From IMG/VR virus record IMGVR_UViG_3300030103_002259, positions 1 through 64,000 of that record: a stretch of DNA of 64,000 nucleotides. The stretch is one strand, 5' to 3'. This document shows, one piece after another, positions 41,801 through 51,007 of the stretch. Each line of letters opens with the position of its first letter. Positions within the stretch are counted from its first letter, which is position 1. The notes beneath the pieces are model-generated. The model worked only from the letters and a program-made list of their open reading frames with translations. It had not been told where the DNA came from and did no database searches. Made by a program: the position numbers and the translations under genes. Source of the stretch: a virus.

Positions 41801-43211
41801 GAGTCCTATTAACACCATCAAAATTTAAAACCCTTCTTGCACCACGTTCATTATCAGGATCAAACACAGAACCTAATTTATCCATTCCACCTGTTAGCCA
41901 ATTATCATCTGGTAAATAAGGTTGAAGTTTATTTGAATCTATAAATTGAGCACCAAATCCATGTTGAAGCAAATTACTTATATTCTCTTGAGTAGTTTTA
42001 TTTTGATGTAAACCAAGCTGTAAAGGGTTTGTATAATCAAAAAGTTTAAAAGGAACATCTGAAACACTAGTAATTACATCAGGGTTAAGTATAACTAGCT
42101 CGTTACCACCTATATCTATTACACCATCTATTCCATATTTAGATCTTAATGTTGCTGCCTTTTGTGGAGTCATCCCCATATGCCCACCAATATGCGGACC
42201 TGTTGAACGTTCAATAAAATGTACACCAACATCTCTAAGTGCATTAAGAACATACGGATTATTACCACCAACCAACCTAGCATTAGGAGAAACTCCTATT
42301 TCTTTTATTCTTCCAAGATCAGCTGGTCTACTAGAAGGATCCCTCAGAAGTTTACTTATAGCAAATTCTGTAGGAAGATCATATTTTAGTGAAGCTTGAG
42401 CACCTTGATTTTTATTAAGACCTCCAAAAAAACCATACTCTGTCAATGAATTACCAGGTTTAGTACCAGTTGATGTCCAATCTTTAAATCCTTTAGGGTC
42501 TATTTTTGAACGATCAAATTCAAGATCTTCTAAAGTAAAACCTGGACTTGTTGAACCAACACCGTGATAAAAACTTCCAAGTGGTTCTGTTAAAAAACCA
42601 TCATCATCAAATACTAAAGAATCACCCCTTTTTGTTTCAATAACATATGGATTTTCTAAATATTTTTCAATATTTGTTTTAAAAACATCTGATGATTGCA
42701 GAATCATATCTTGCATGAGAGCTAGTTTTTCCTCTTCTGACTTTCCTAGTATATTAAAACGCCTATCTCTAGTACCACGACTTACATCATCTGCAGTAAT
42801 TTCTATTCTATTATCAGTTGTAAGATCAACACCTCTCAATGGAACTTCATATTGACCAGGGTCAAGTTGGTTCTTTAGTAGTCTACCTTGACTTTCTTTA
42901 ATTGCAGATACTATACTAGGTAGCCTTAGTCCATACTTTTTGTAATCTGCAGCGGCCCTTGCTAAAACATCAAGTTCTGCTTTAGATAATATCTTTCCAC
43001 GTCTCAATGCATTTATTCCTTTAAAAGCACCACCACCTTGGAAATATTGAGCATTAGGATTATAAATTCTTCTAGGGCTTGGTTTACTAAAAAGAGGATT
43101 AGGTGCAAATACAGAATTAGTAGCAGATAAACTTTTGCTATATCTTTTAGTTCTGTATTGATCTCTTAGATCTCTATCTATTGCACTTAGTACTCTTTTA
43201 TTATAACTCAT
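38835..43211 (-). CDS. Polyprotein-like cargo with two ADP-ribosyltransferase-like domains and a zincin (1458 aa)
   Basis: Four modules are separated by tags. (1) Residues about 213-395: FYHG with His 216, a GFFGG turn and a final IDGVIDIGGNELVILNPD, the layout of ART domains in polyvalent-type phage proteins. (2) After RQRGG (502-506), an acidic segment and LPKAQLG (530-536): YRG with Arg 624, then FTSTD with Ser 640, an R-S-type ART pattern; the final Glu motif is not clear. (3) After LPKAQRG (813-819) and a basic helix: HEAAH at 1060-1064 with Glu 1117 as possible third zinc ligand. (4) After PKLQRGG (1230-1236): an unassigned domain around FYRKIG and TPFFGKG. The C terminus is FQKGG (GG at 1431-1432) plus the acidic module ending GYTIEEI. 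It overlaps both neighbours by 1-4 bases. The most effector-rich protein of the window. Confidence 0.75.
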   Translation of the reverse strand: MSYNKRVLSAIDRDLRDQYRTKRYSKSLSATNSVFAPNPLFSKPSPRRIYNPNAQYFQGGGAFKGINALRRGKILSKAELDVLARAAADYKKYGLRLPSIVSAIKESQGRLLKNQLDPGQYEVPLRGVDLTTDNRIEITADDVSRGTRDRRFNILGKSEEEKLALMQDMILQSSDVFKTNIEKYLENPYVIETKRGDSLVFDDDGFLTEPLGSFYHGVGSTSPGFTLEDLEFDRSKIDPKGFKDWTSTGTKPGNSLTEYGFFGGLNKNQGAQASLKYDLPTEFAISKLLRDPSSRPADLGRIKEIGVSPNARLVGGNNPYVLNALRDVGVHFIERSTGPHIGGHMGMTPQKAATLRSKYGIDGVIDIGGNELVILNPDVITSVSDVPFKLFDYTNPLQLGLHQNKTTQENISNLLQHGFGAQFIDSNKLQPYLPDDNWLTGGMDKLGSVFDPDNERGARRVLNFDGVNRTLGAREHFVDLPFSIPFGEKWWKAAEPNLDLIRQRGGPIELELDDEEIQKYVDGGYIVEDLPKAQLGAALAKAAKKLPVKNFKSQIDWGKWNKNIPNNKPLIEEYRAIEYNTKQNDTWMKNADGSLFKGTPEQFVQQQSKNFKKAFPQGAGSTYRGSMKNLEDLHQPLFTSTDREVARQYATLNGKLVGNVNELYYPMSSKSADLDVNYQVWDSLNLSDIDPRLGEQDYSTAKELNDVVKDLRSQFPEGTTTDKIMKYMIENDIDNIKLNNVFDGDPLLYNDFGNVTMINNRPGNRVKSAIGNDGMFDMSNSNIYKSLLPLTLGLPFAFEDKRNKRKKLKDGGLPKAQRGASLSKAINKISKNAKLVKEVQPSIKKLTSKVISNKIDNTKKGLTRAIQDITKGERSFGEVLPLTPSQKKAADLEASLAIQEGVNFNDKWFYEVDPKFGKILREDISDKILDIFEFSGPQNRQDKYFAQEFRGDGSGDFEGLGRLGLGDGLTLDNTLIYSGNTPGLNLENPLVKTRNILRPQGITDILSSKFTDPEKKFLIKNYLQNDTAGVNKSSLNLSVTNPGIGLYRYPSSEITDIALHEAAHTSQGLGMLNRGFGNVLAEFDSGKGYFYPNENTNIGRFFKEVMPDKDWIGSPNELHSELMVVRKRIYDEWTNDKTVKEAFKVDPNTGKTLDIAERDKRISEWALGELRNPSNSTLDGMLEMEGTGVPLNSFFKKGVPKEKKYQALRYLPGLAIPFALPGLMNDNDKPKLQRGGSILKNIGRAIKNPISAPLTAFTKNELTPGSHFYRKIGNKKGLQDLIKQKGAKAPAPILMKSGVTVDTPFFGKGDEPNNNYRGIFAVETDLPNKSKYDWSHHVGGVENYGVAPFDKIDRGLLDKVPLEDLNVYRKKWFSNNYKKLDKDNLEAGLKGAGLQPLLENTFKWGTRGFLADQLFNDGDNTGGDLLGFQKGGVLELGDEVTEDMVEELRKQGYTIEEI

Positions 43212-46200
43212 TACCTTTGTGATAATTGATTCTTACTATTAACTATTTTCATTATCATATTAATATCATTACACTCTTTTCTTGTCAATGTTATAAAGTT
43301 AGTATAATGTCTGAATTTTTTTCTTTGAAGTTCAGATTTATTATAATCTAAGTTAGATTGATTAAGAACTCTAGTGTAACCATTTTGAGATGTCACCCAA
43401 GTATTTTCAGAAGCATAGTTACCTTGTAGTATTGTAGTACCAGGTATTACTGACCCTGTTGGTGGATAACTAGAACCTATTGGAAACTCCGCTCTATCTT
43501 TAGTAATATCCCAGAATTGATTTATTCTATACTTCTGCTCTTCTTTAGTAAATAAAACATCATATGAAGATAAGTTATCAGCCAACTTAGGATACTTCAT
43601 AGATTCTACAATATTATTTTTAGGATAAAGATTTAAATTTAAATACCCAGAAACTTGTTCTGAATTATAAATAACTGCTTGATCAAAATTATAATCTAAT
43701 ACATGATGTTGATCAATACAATTACTCTCCTTTCTTCTATAACATTCTAATATATAAGTTAAAGATCTTAAGGTAACTACATTTTGTCCCGTAAGCGAAG
43801 GTATCTCAACTTCAAACCCATATTGTTTACCATAGTAATTACAAAAACTATTACACAAGTAGTTATGTCTCCATAAACCATCTTTCTTTGTAGAAATAAA
43901 ATAATCTTTAGTACCAAAATTAAGATCTGGATGCCAATCATGATAGCTAACAAAGAAATTACTTTTTGGATCATAACTAACTGTCCAAGAAGCATCCTCA
44001 AAAATTCTTTCATCTCCTAGTCTATATTGAGTATTTTTATTTTCATCTACAGAAAAATAATCACCTGTACCATCTGAATTTAAAGGTATATATTTAGTTC
44101 TTCCTTTATACTCATCTTTTAAATAGTAGTCAGTTTTACAGAAGTATAACATTGTACTTGTATTACCATAGATTGCTTGACATCCTATACCAGCTACTGG
44201 GTTATCTATATAAGGGTATTCTGGAAAATCTTCAGTTAGCTTATATGGCATAAATAATGTAAACCACCACTTTAATCCTGAGTTAGAAATTTCAGTTAAA
44301 CCTTGACCATAAGAAAATATTTTCCCCTGATCTTGACTCATATAAAATATACCCACTGGAGTAGATATTACAGATAACCTACTTTGACATGAACCGTACT
44401 CATATGGTAAATCTGCTGATGAAACATTTTGTTGTGGCTGACTAAACAAACCACCATCACCTATAGTAATCTTTGTACCTAAATCAGTTTGTAGTGTATC
44501 AACACCTTGATACATTATTGGAGATTCATTTTTAAACGTAATAAAAATACCACTATCGTTTATTGACTTGACACTATTTATTTGACTTTTAAAAGACTTA
44601 TAGTTATTAATTAAATAAATAAACCAACTATCTTTTACAGATTCATCTTGAACAGGTAAAGAATAAATTAACCTATCAGGAAAATATGTAAAACATAAGT
44701 TTGCAACAGAAGGATCATACGTTCTAGCTTGTAAAAATCCTTGTGAGAAATATTGATTATATAATTTAGATATACTCAAGGAATAGTCATATCTATAATC
44801 TGTACTTTGACCGATAACATTGGGGTTAATATTAAACATAGCCCTATAGTCTGTATACCTATACGGATTATAATGTTTTCTACCAACCTCCTCTGCTTGT
44901 GATCTAAAGTCTGTAAGAACATCTGTTTCAACAAAGAAATCTCTTATGCCTGAGTTAGCTAAATAAAAGTAAGCTTGTTTAATTGAAAATACGCCCTTTT
45001 CCTTATCTTGAAAAATACCTAGAATACCTGAAGGTTTTCTTTTATCATCTGTATAACTATAAAATCTATTATTATTAACTCTATAGTCTAAATTAAAAAA
45101 AGCATTAGGTAATGCACCCTCACCTACAACATCATCAGCAAATATATTGAATGATTCTTTTAAATCACCAACATCATATTTCTTACTATTAATTGCAAAC
45201 CTAGCGTCTGGAATTTGATCTCTTAAGAAATAATTAAACTCAAAATCATCTGGTTGATTATATAACCAATCATAGAAAAATAACATATTATTTTTTTCTG
45301 TATATCTAGTTACATAAGTATCACCTCCAAAAAATAAATCAGTACTTGTAATTCGTTTATAATAATATACTATGTTATCAATTGGACAAAAATATTCTAA
45401 ATCTAAAGGCGGTGTTTCTGATAGCTTTTGTTCACAAGGTGAAATAATAACCTGTTTAACAGAATCTAATTGACCATATTGATTTCTAATTCTAGACCTT
45501 AGAGCTCCATATTGACTAGCAATGGGTAAACCAAAAGCATTTCTAGGATTTTCAAAAGTTGGTAATTTTCCATCACTTGGTATTAGAGGACTATTACTAT
45601 TTTGTACTAGTGTGCCCAAAGTGACTAATGATGAATCTTTTTCTCCTAACAACTTTGGTCCAATATTAACACCTTCAGAAAATGCTGGATTAAAAAATGG
45701 CCCTGATTTAGTTCTAAGAGTAACTGTCTCAGGTCTTTTTAAATTATTAATAGTATAGTTTTGATACAACCCTAATTGATTTTGATAAGTAGGAACCTCT
45801 TGAAAATTATTTTTTATGTAAAAACCATCATCTAATTTAAATCTATATAAGTCAGTAAACTCAGGAGGGTTCATATTAGAATAAAAACCATGACTTATCT
45901 GTTGTAAAGCAAACTGTCTTTTGGGTGTAAAAGCATATATTAATTCTAAAGTAGCACTTGCACCTTCTGAAAAATAATATGCTATATGATTTATAGCACC
46001 AAGAGTTTTAGCTAACGGTCCTAAGTATGTCCAAGCAGGTAGCTCTACATTAACTGTAGTGTAAGGCACTGTTGTTGCACCAGTTAATGCAAGGGGAGCC
46101 ATCGCAGCATAAAATGAGGCATCAATAGCTGCCATACCTGGAGCTTCATATGGCGGAAATAAACTTACTAGAGAATCAGCTGCACCTGCGGCACTTGAAT

Positions 46201-48613
46201 GATATGCTTGCAAAAGAATATTTCTAGCTGTTACAGCGGCAATAACACCAGCTTGACCACCTATGTATGTAGCAGATGATACACCAAGAGCATCTCCTGG
46301 TAAAGAGCCTGATGTAAATTCTTGTTTTCTTTCTGTTTTTTTACCCATTAAAGATAAAGTAACTGCAGCAAGACCAGCAACTATTATTGGTATCAAGGCA
46401 GCATTAGTAATCATTCTAAATTCAGGATGATCACTTGGTTCTATAAACTGTTGTGTACTAATACCAGATATGTGACCGTATAGTTTAAACTCAGTTGTAT
46501 TTAATTGAGGATTTCTAAAAGTAGTTTCTGGTGAATGAAATGTAAATATATCAGTAGGTATTTGTTGATTAATTACATCATCTTCATCATTAGTATTTTT
46601 AATATATGGATCATTAAATCTAAAATTATGATCTGAAATATTATTAGAATGTCCTAAAGGAAGTATTGAATTAAAAGGATAATTAGGATATAAACCAGTC
46701 TGGCCCTTTTTAACACTACCCTTAAACTTAAAAGTTCTAAAGTTATTTACCATACCTTTAGCAAGTATAGATTTGTTACCTTCTCTAGAACCTCTCAATA
46801 TTTCATACCCAACTATACCAGGTATATCATTACCATTTTGATCTTTAGGTAAAATAATATTTTCAAAATATACCCCTAACAATCTTATTTTAAAATCATT
46901 ACCATTATTTAATGGATCAGGATTTGGTTTAAAATGAGAAACAACATCAGAACTACTATTTAATATAAAGTCTTCAGGAAATTTATGATGTCTAATGTAT
47001 TTACCACAAAGGTCAAAACTACCATTTTGAGCTGGCCCAGTAGTCCAACAATATTCACTAGGGTTCCATATATCAGGTCTATTTTTAGAATACTTTTCAG
47101 TAGACTCCCAATAGCCCATATCTCCTACTGCAATCACTGTACCTCCATCTTCTGTTGTTGAACCAACTAAAGGTCCTGTAGTAATAGACGCAGTGTTTTT
47201 TACCTCAAATGCTTTATCATCATCAGTTAATGAATTTTGATCAGATATGATTTCATCTTCTAAAACTGTTTGTGTTACCCCATTAGAATCAACATATTGA
47301 ATTTCTCTAGGAGCTCTTCCTGGAATATGATACGAAGAAGATTTATCTCCTGTATCATAGACCCACCTTATATAAAAAGTATAAACCTCGTCTCTTAAGT
47401 AATTACCTTTATTACCACCTTTATCATAATAATTACCTGGATATTCTACTGAAGCCCACTTAGCTTTAATCATATTAGCTAAAGGTTGGTAATTAAAATC
47501 AAATCTTGATCTAGGACCTACTCTAAGTAAATAACCATTTGCATCTGTCATTTGATCTGTTGTCTCAAATACAGGAGTTACAACTGGCAGCTGTTCAAGC
47601 GGAATTGATACTAAACTAGCATTAATTTGATCTACACTAATTCTTTCTACAGTGGTAGAATAAAAACCTAGTTGTACAGCTACAGTACCTTGATTAACAT
47701 TTTGTACTAACACACATACAAACTCATCAAAGTTTTCCGTATCGGCCTTTACATTTATTTGTAAGGATCCTGATAAGTCATTTACATTATAAACAAATTG
47801 ATTATTACTTTGAGAAAAATAATCTGTTACTTTTTGACCTTTTATAGTATATGCTATTAAAGCAAAGTAAGTACCATTAGCTATTGTACCACCAGTATCA
47901 CCTAGCTCAATAGATAAACATGGTGTCTCCATAAGCCTAGCTAATCTTGCTTTATCACAATCTAAAACATTAGTATTTTTACATATTTCACAATCATTAA
48001 CTTCTTCACATTCCTCAACCCATTGAACTCCAGGCCATAAAAACTCTACGTCTGTGCCATTACTATAATAATTATTACCTATATAATTATAAGAAGAATC
48101 AGGCCAAGAAGCATCATCACCAATATTTAAAAATCTGTCTGGATTATTACCATCTGCCCAATATACTTGCCAGCTACAATCTTCTTTTTCTCTAGAAGAA
48201 CCTGATATAAGATAGCGTTTATCAAACTTTAAACATGCATCCTGAACAATTACTCTATATGTACAGCTGTCTGTTTCAAATAAACCTATTTCAGAATCTA
48301 TAGGTCTACCAGATATATCATGACCTGCTGTATAAATAACCCACTTATCACTAAATAAATGTATACCACCTATTATATGTTTTTCTGTAACCTCAGCAGG
48401 CATAGTTCTACCTGTAACACCGCATAAGTAATTAGATGATTCATTTGAAATAGTTCCAAGATCTCCTTCTATAGTACTACTAGTAGCATTTATAGCATGA
48501 GTCCACATACCTTCAGTAACATATGAAGGTTCTGAATCTTTATTAAGACCTTTTACAAATGAATTTGTAACATCTTGAGATACATTTTGTAAACCAGAGT
48601 TCTTCTTAGCCAT
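43211..48613 (-). CDS. Tail nozzle / stabilisation protein (1800 aa)
   Basis: The N terminus (SFVKGLNKDSEPSYVTEGMW and the following A-x-N-A-T...GDLGTISNES) has the pattern of podovirus tail-nozzle proteins (T7 gp12, P22 gp10 and the crAss-like tail stabilisation or muzzle protein): a Gly-Leu-Asn-x-Asp run, then an aligned N with a GxLG turn opening a beta-propeller. Beta-rich sequence follows over most of the chain. Odd points are a CxxC-rich loop at about 194-227 and a Gly/Ala-rich hydrophobic insertion at about 731-867 containing a probable transmembrane stretch (IPIIVAGLAAVTLSLMG). The length exceeds that of T7 and P22 homologues but fits crAss-like versions. It follows the ring-like genes by 1 base and precedes the cargo genes, consistent with the distal tube of a short tail. 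Confidence 0.7.
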   Translation of the reverse strand: MAKKNSGLQNVSQDVTNSFVKGLNKDSEPSYVTEGMWTHAINATSSTIEGDLGTISNESSNYLCGVTGRTMPAEVTEKHIIGGIHLFSDKWVIYTAGHDISGRPIDSEIGLFETDSCTYRVIVQDACLKFDKRYLISGSSREKEDCSWQVYWADGNNPDRFLNIGDDASWPDSSYNYIGNNYYSNGTDVEFLWPGVQWVEECEEVNDCEICKNTNVLDCDKARLARLMETPCLSIELGDTGGTIANGTYFALIAYTIKGQKVTDYFSQSNNQFVYNVNDLSGSLQINVKADTENFDEFVCVLVQNVNQGTVAVQLGFYSTTVERISVDQINASLVSIPLEQLPVVTPVFETTDQMTDANGYLLRVGPRSRFDFNYQPLANMIKAKWASVEYPGNYYDKGGNKGNYLRDEVYTFYIRWVYDTGDKSSSYHIPGRAPREIQYVDSNGVTQTVLEDEIISDQNSLTDDDKAFEVKNTASITTGPLVGSTTEDGGTVIAVGDMGYWESTEKYSKNRPDIWNPSEYCWTTGPAQNGSFDLCGKYIRHHKFPEDFILNSSSDVVSHFKPNPDPLNNGNDFKIRLLGVYFENIILPKDQNGNDIPGIVGYEILRGSREGNKSILAKGMVNNFRTFKFKGSVKKGQTGLYPNYPFNSILPLGHSNNISDHNFRFNDPYIKNTNDEDDVINQQIPTDIFTFHSPETTFRNPQLNTTEFKLYGHISGISTQQFIEPSDHPEFRMITNAALIPIIVAGLAAVTLSLMGKKTERKQEFTSGSLPGDALGVSSATYIGGQAGVIAAVTARNILLQAYHSSAAGAADSLVSLFPPYEAPGMAAIDASFYAAMAPLALTGATTVPYTTVNVELPAWTYLGPLAKTLGAINHIAYYFSEGASATLELIYAFTPKRQFALQQISHGFYSNMNPPEFTDLYRFKLDDGFYIKNNFQEVPTYQNQLGLYQNYTINNLKRPETVTLRTKSGPFFNPAFSEGVNIGPKLLGEKDSSLVTLGTLVQNSNSPLIPSDGKLPTFENPRNAFGLPIASQYGALRSRIRNQYGQLDSVKQVIISPCEQKLSETPPLDLEYFCPIDNIVYYYKRITSTDLFFGGDTYVTRYTEKNNMLFFYDWLYNQPDDFEFNYFLRDQIPDARFAINSKKYDVGDLKESFNIFADDVVGEGALPNAFFNLDYRVNNNRFYSYTDDKRKPSGILGIFQDKEKGVFSIKQAYFYLANSGIRDFFVETDVLTDFRSQAEEVGRKHYNPYRYTDYRAMFNINPNVIGQSTDYRYDYSLSISKLYNQYFSQGFLQARTYDPSVANLCFTYFPDRLIYSLPVQDESVKDSWFIYLINNYKSFKSQINSVKSINDSGIFITFKNESPIMYQGVDTLQTDLGTKITIGDGGLFSQPQQNVSSADLPYEYGSCQSRLSVISTPVGIFYMSQDQGKIFSYGQGLTEISNSGLKWWFTLFMPYKLTEDFPEYPYIDNPVAGIGCQAIYGNTSTMLYFCKTDYYLKDEYKGRTKYIPLNSDGTGDYFSVDENKNTQYRLGDERIFEDASWTVSYDPKSNFFVSYHDWHPDLNFGTKDYFISTKKDGLWRHNYLCNSFCNYYGKQYGFEVEIPSLTGQNVVTLRSLTYILECYRRKESNCIDQHHVLDYNFDQAVIYNSEQVSGYLNLNLYPKNNIVESMKYPKLADNLSSYDVLFTKEEQKYRINQFWDITKDRAEFPIGSSYPPTGSVIPGTTILQGNYASENTWVTSQNGYTRVLNQSNLDYNKSELQRKKFRHYTNFITLTRKECNDINMIMKIVNSKNQLSQR

Positions 48614-48614
48614 A

Positions 48615-49643
48615 TCACACTACATTTGTATTATTACGTCTTCTAAATGAATTAGCTGGTGCATATGATGAAAACATATCATAGTATCTAGCATATTGAG
48701 CTTTTCTATTAGCTTTCCAAATTTGTTTAATTTCTGCAAAGTTTGGTGTATTAACAAAACTTAATGCTTGATTTCTTGCAGCTCTTAAATCACCCATAAT
48801 TAATTGTAATCTTTGAGCAACGTTTTCACCATTCAAAGCTAAATTTTCTAATATTCTTTTCTTAAATGCATACTCATAATATTCATTTAAAAGTTCATGA
48901 TCAGGAACAAGTAAGTTTCCATCATCATCTACCAAATCTCCTTGATAATTTATGTATACAAAACCTTCATCAAAACTTGTATATAAAAAACCATGTTTAA
49001 TATAACCTTCATTAGGAGCATTATAATATACATTAGGTGAATCACAGTCTACATTTTGACTCACCTTCATATGCAAAGGTGTCAATGTAGTATACTTTCT
49101 AATATTACTTTGATTAATGACTTGAATTAGCTCATAAGACTCACCTTTACAGTTCATAAAAACTCTAGGTTTAGTTAATGCATCTCCATAAGGTTGATTA
49201 GGATCATGTGTTAAACATGTACCCAAGTTTCCCTTATCATCACAACACGGAGTAGGTTCAGAAGTATCACAAGGATCTGGTACTTGAGCTGGAAAATCAT
49301 CATATGTTTCAGGAATTCTTCCATCAGTGATTTTTACTTCATGCATATTAGTACCACCAGCAAAGCCATCATAACCTACAACGCTATGATAATCACCACA
49401 AACTAAACCATAGTTAAAAACCTTAAAGTCTTCAGGCAACCTTACCTTACCGTGACAAACTTCTAAAATAGTTTCTCTTTGTTGATTAATTCTAAAACCT
49501 AATTCAAAATTTAGCTTTCGTGCTAATTTAATTAGTGTTTGAGGTTCAATCATATTCTCTAGAGCAAATGTATTCATGTCTATTGATACATCTTCTAATA
49601 GTTGATCAAAAGTTCTATATTTAAGTGTATAATTAAAATCCAT
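48615..49643 (-). CDS. Ring/adaptor-like tail protein (342 aa)
   Basis: The protein opens FNYTLKYRTFDQLLEDVSID and contains a conserved-looking core (LIKLARKLNFELGFRINQQR then GKVRLPEDFKVFNY), which I associate with adaptor or tail-tube-ring proteins in marine and crAss-like phages. A Cys-rich loop (about 123-145) interrupts it, and a basic C-terminal helix with an RRR end closes it. It overlaps the upstream gene by one base (TAATG) and sits directly before the nozzle gene. Such placement suggests a ring between portal and nozzle. The exact equivalent (ring 1, ring 2 or tail tubular protein) cannot be decided from sequence alone. Confidence 0.55.
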   Translation of the reverse strand: MDFNYTLKYRTFDQLLEDVSIDMNTFALENMIEPQTLIKLARKLNFELGFRINQQRETILEVCHGKVRLPEDFKVFNYGLVCGDYHSVVGYDGFAGGTNMHEVKITDGRIPETYDDFPAQVPDPCDTSEPTPCCDDKGNLGTCLTHDPNQPYGDALTKPRVFMNCKGESYELIQVINQSNIRKYTTLTPLHMKVSQNVDCDSPNVYYNAPNEGYIKHGFLYTSFDEGFVYINYQGDLVDDDGNLLVPDHELLNEYYEYAFKKRILENLALNGENVAQRLQLIMGDLRAARNQALSFVNTPNFAEIKQIWKANRKAQYARYYDMFSSYAPANSFRRRNNTNVV

Positions 49644-50314
49644 TATCTAAGTGCGTTTTGACCATCATCTAGGTTATCTTGTGGAACCTGCATGGTTGTT
49701 GTAAATTCTTTGACTACCATTTGTTCAATCTCTGAAAATAAGTATTCAGGAAAAGGTAAAGGTTGATCTTGTCTTACCTTACACTTTAAATCTTCATCAC
49801 ATTGAAATGGGGATATATCATCATCAAATACAGCCTCTACTCTAATAGCATCCCAATCAACATTAGGTAGATATAGATAACCATCTAAGTACCAGAAGTA
49901 AGGCCTTTTGTTATATTTAAATGTTGTTGATTTAGCAATTGATGTCCAAGTACCTGGATCCGTTCTATATACTTCTATAGAGCTATCAATAGAAGATACT
50001 GTACGTATAATTGGACCAAATAAACCATCAAAAATATCTGGTAATTTTTCTTTAGTTCTTTTAAAATAACATCCAGAATATACACCCATGCACCCAGCCT
50101 CTACCTTATCTACATCAATAAGTTCCATCATTGGTAGTACAGTAAATATAGAACTTACTCTCATAAGCCTATATTGATTATCTTCTCTTTTTAAAAGAGT
50201 TTTACCGTACTTAATTATTGAATAATATAAAGTTCTATCAGTTAGAAAAGGATCCTCCTTAACTGCTTTTAGTGTATTTCTTACTCTTGATATTGATTCT
50301 CCTATTGTTGTCAT
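49643..50314 (-). CDS. Ring/adaptor-like tail protein (223 aa)
   Basis: An N-terminal helical part (IGESISRVRNTLKAVKEDPF, then LTDRTLYYSIIKYGKTLLKR) is followed by a beta-rich middle with YFWYLDGYLYLPNVDWDAIRVEAVFDD, and a C-terminal helix (EIEQMVVKEFTTTMQVPQDN). The helix-beta-helix layout and roughly 220-residue size fit head-tail connector or tail tubular (P22 gp4-like) proteins. It overlaps the upstream IHF-like gene by 4 bases and the downstream 342-aa gene by 1 base, so the three are probably translationally coupled. Function is inferred mainly from gene order next to the nozzle gene. Confidence 0.5.
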   Translation of the reverse strand: MTTIGESISRVRNTLKAVKEDPFLTDRTLYYSIIKYGKTLLKREDNQYRLMRVSSIFTVLPMMELIDVDKVEAGCMGVYSGCYFKRTKEKLPDIFDGLFGPIIRTVSSIDSSIEVYRTDPGTWTSIAKSTTFKYNKRPYFWYLDGYLYLPNVDWDAIRVEAVFDDDISPFQCDEDLKCKVRQDQPLPFPEYLFSEIEQMVVKEFTTTMQVPQDNLDDGQNALR

Positions 50315-50892
50315 ATGTTAAATTCATTATAATTTTTTAAATCATCTTGAGTCTTTTTTAAACGTACTTCTTTATACCTCGTTTTTGCATATGACAATTT
50401 TAATTTCTTCAAAGGATCAACTACCAAATACTTATTCCAATTTTCAGGATAAGTTTTAGATACATTTCTTTTAAACTTCCTACATGCAACAAATCCCCAA
50501 AATTCTCTGTTTCTAAATTTATGTTTTGGAGCATGGTTAGAATAAAATATTTTAGCTAGCTTACCGTCAGTTTCCCAATTCTTATTGGTGACTTGTACTC
50601 CATGTTCACGGGATTTACCAAAATCAATATTATCTTTTTTACTTGTTTGGCAAGTTCCTATAAACAACCATCCTAACTGTTGTGGTAACTCTATACCATC
50701 TCTATGATCTATTACTTTATCACTAATCATTTCATTAAATGACTTAATAATAGTTCTTAACTTACTATCGTCTAAGTTTTTATACTTAGGATGTTTAATT
50801 TTAAATTTTTCAAAGAACTCTTTATTTAAAACACTATAAACTTTAGGTCTAAATCTTGGAGCTTTTACGTCTGGTCTGTTAAATTCCTTCAT
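50311..50892 (-). CDS. IHF-like protein of the crAss-like structural block (193 aa)
   Basis: Residues about 30-80 (KIKHPKYKNLDDSKLRTIIK and FNEMISDKVI, then DGIELPQQLGWLFIGT) have the helix-helix-strand pattern with a G-x-E-L-P turn that recalls IHF/HU-fold proteins encoded beside tail genes in crAss-like phages. The C-terminal part is basic (FWGFVACRKFKRNVSKTY and lysine-rich end), compatible with nucleic-acid contact. It is the first gene after a strong intrinsic terminator and starts a new unit leading to the tail and cargo genes. The identification rests on remembered family pattern and position; it could also be an unrelated connector protein. Confidence 0.45.
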   Translation of the reverse strand: MKEFNRPDVKAPRFRPKVYSVLNKEFFEKFKIKHPKYKNLDDSKLRTIIKSFNEMISDKVIDHRDGIELPQQLGWLFIGTCQTSKKDNIDFGKSREHGVQVTNKNWETDGKLAKIFYSNHAPKHKFRNREFWGFVACRKFKRNVSKTYPENWNKYLVVDPLKKLKLSYAKTRYKEVRLKKTQDDLKNYNEFNI

Positions 50893-50893
50893 A

Positions 50894-50925
50894 ATAATAT
50901 AGTAAAAATTATTGGTTTTAACAAA
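50894..50925 (-). promoter_or_regulatory. Candidate promoter between terminator and IHF-like gene
   Basis: On the minus strand TTTG (50925-50922) is followed after 20 bases by TATATTAT (50901-50894). A promoter is expected here because a terminator lies just upstream. However, the box ends only two bases before the start codon, so the transcript would be almost leaderless or would start inside the gene. This weakens the call. Confidence 0.28.
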
Positions 50926-50934
50926 TGTAACTAT

Positions 50935-50965
50935 AAAAACGAAACCCCCACAAGTGTGAGGGTTT
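50935..50965 (-). terminator. Intrinsic terminator after the fibre genes
   Basis: On the minus strand the arms 50965-50956 and 50951-50942 pair over 10 bp (one G-U) around a 4-base loop. They are followed within two bases by a run of five T residues (50939-50935). It closes the 151-aa gene transcript and separates head/fibre genes from the tail/cargo unit. Confidence 0.85.
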
Positions 50966-51007
50966 TGCCATTGTTAGCCACAGAAACCAACAAACTGCGA
51001 CAATATT

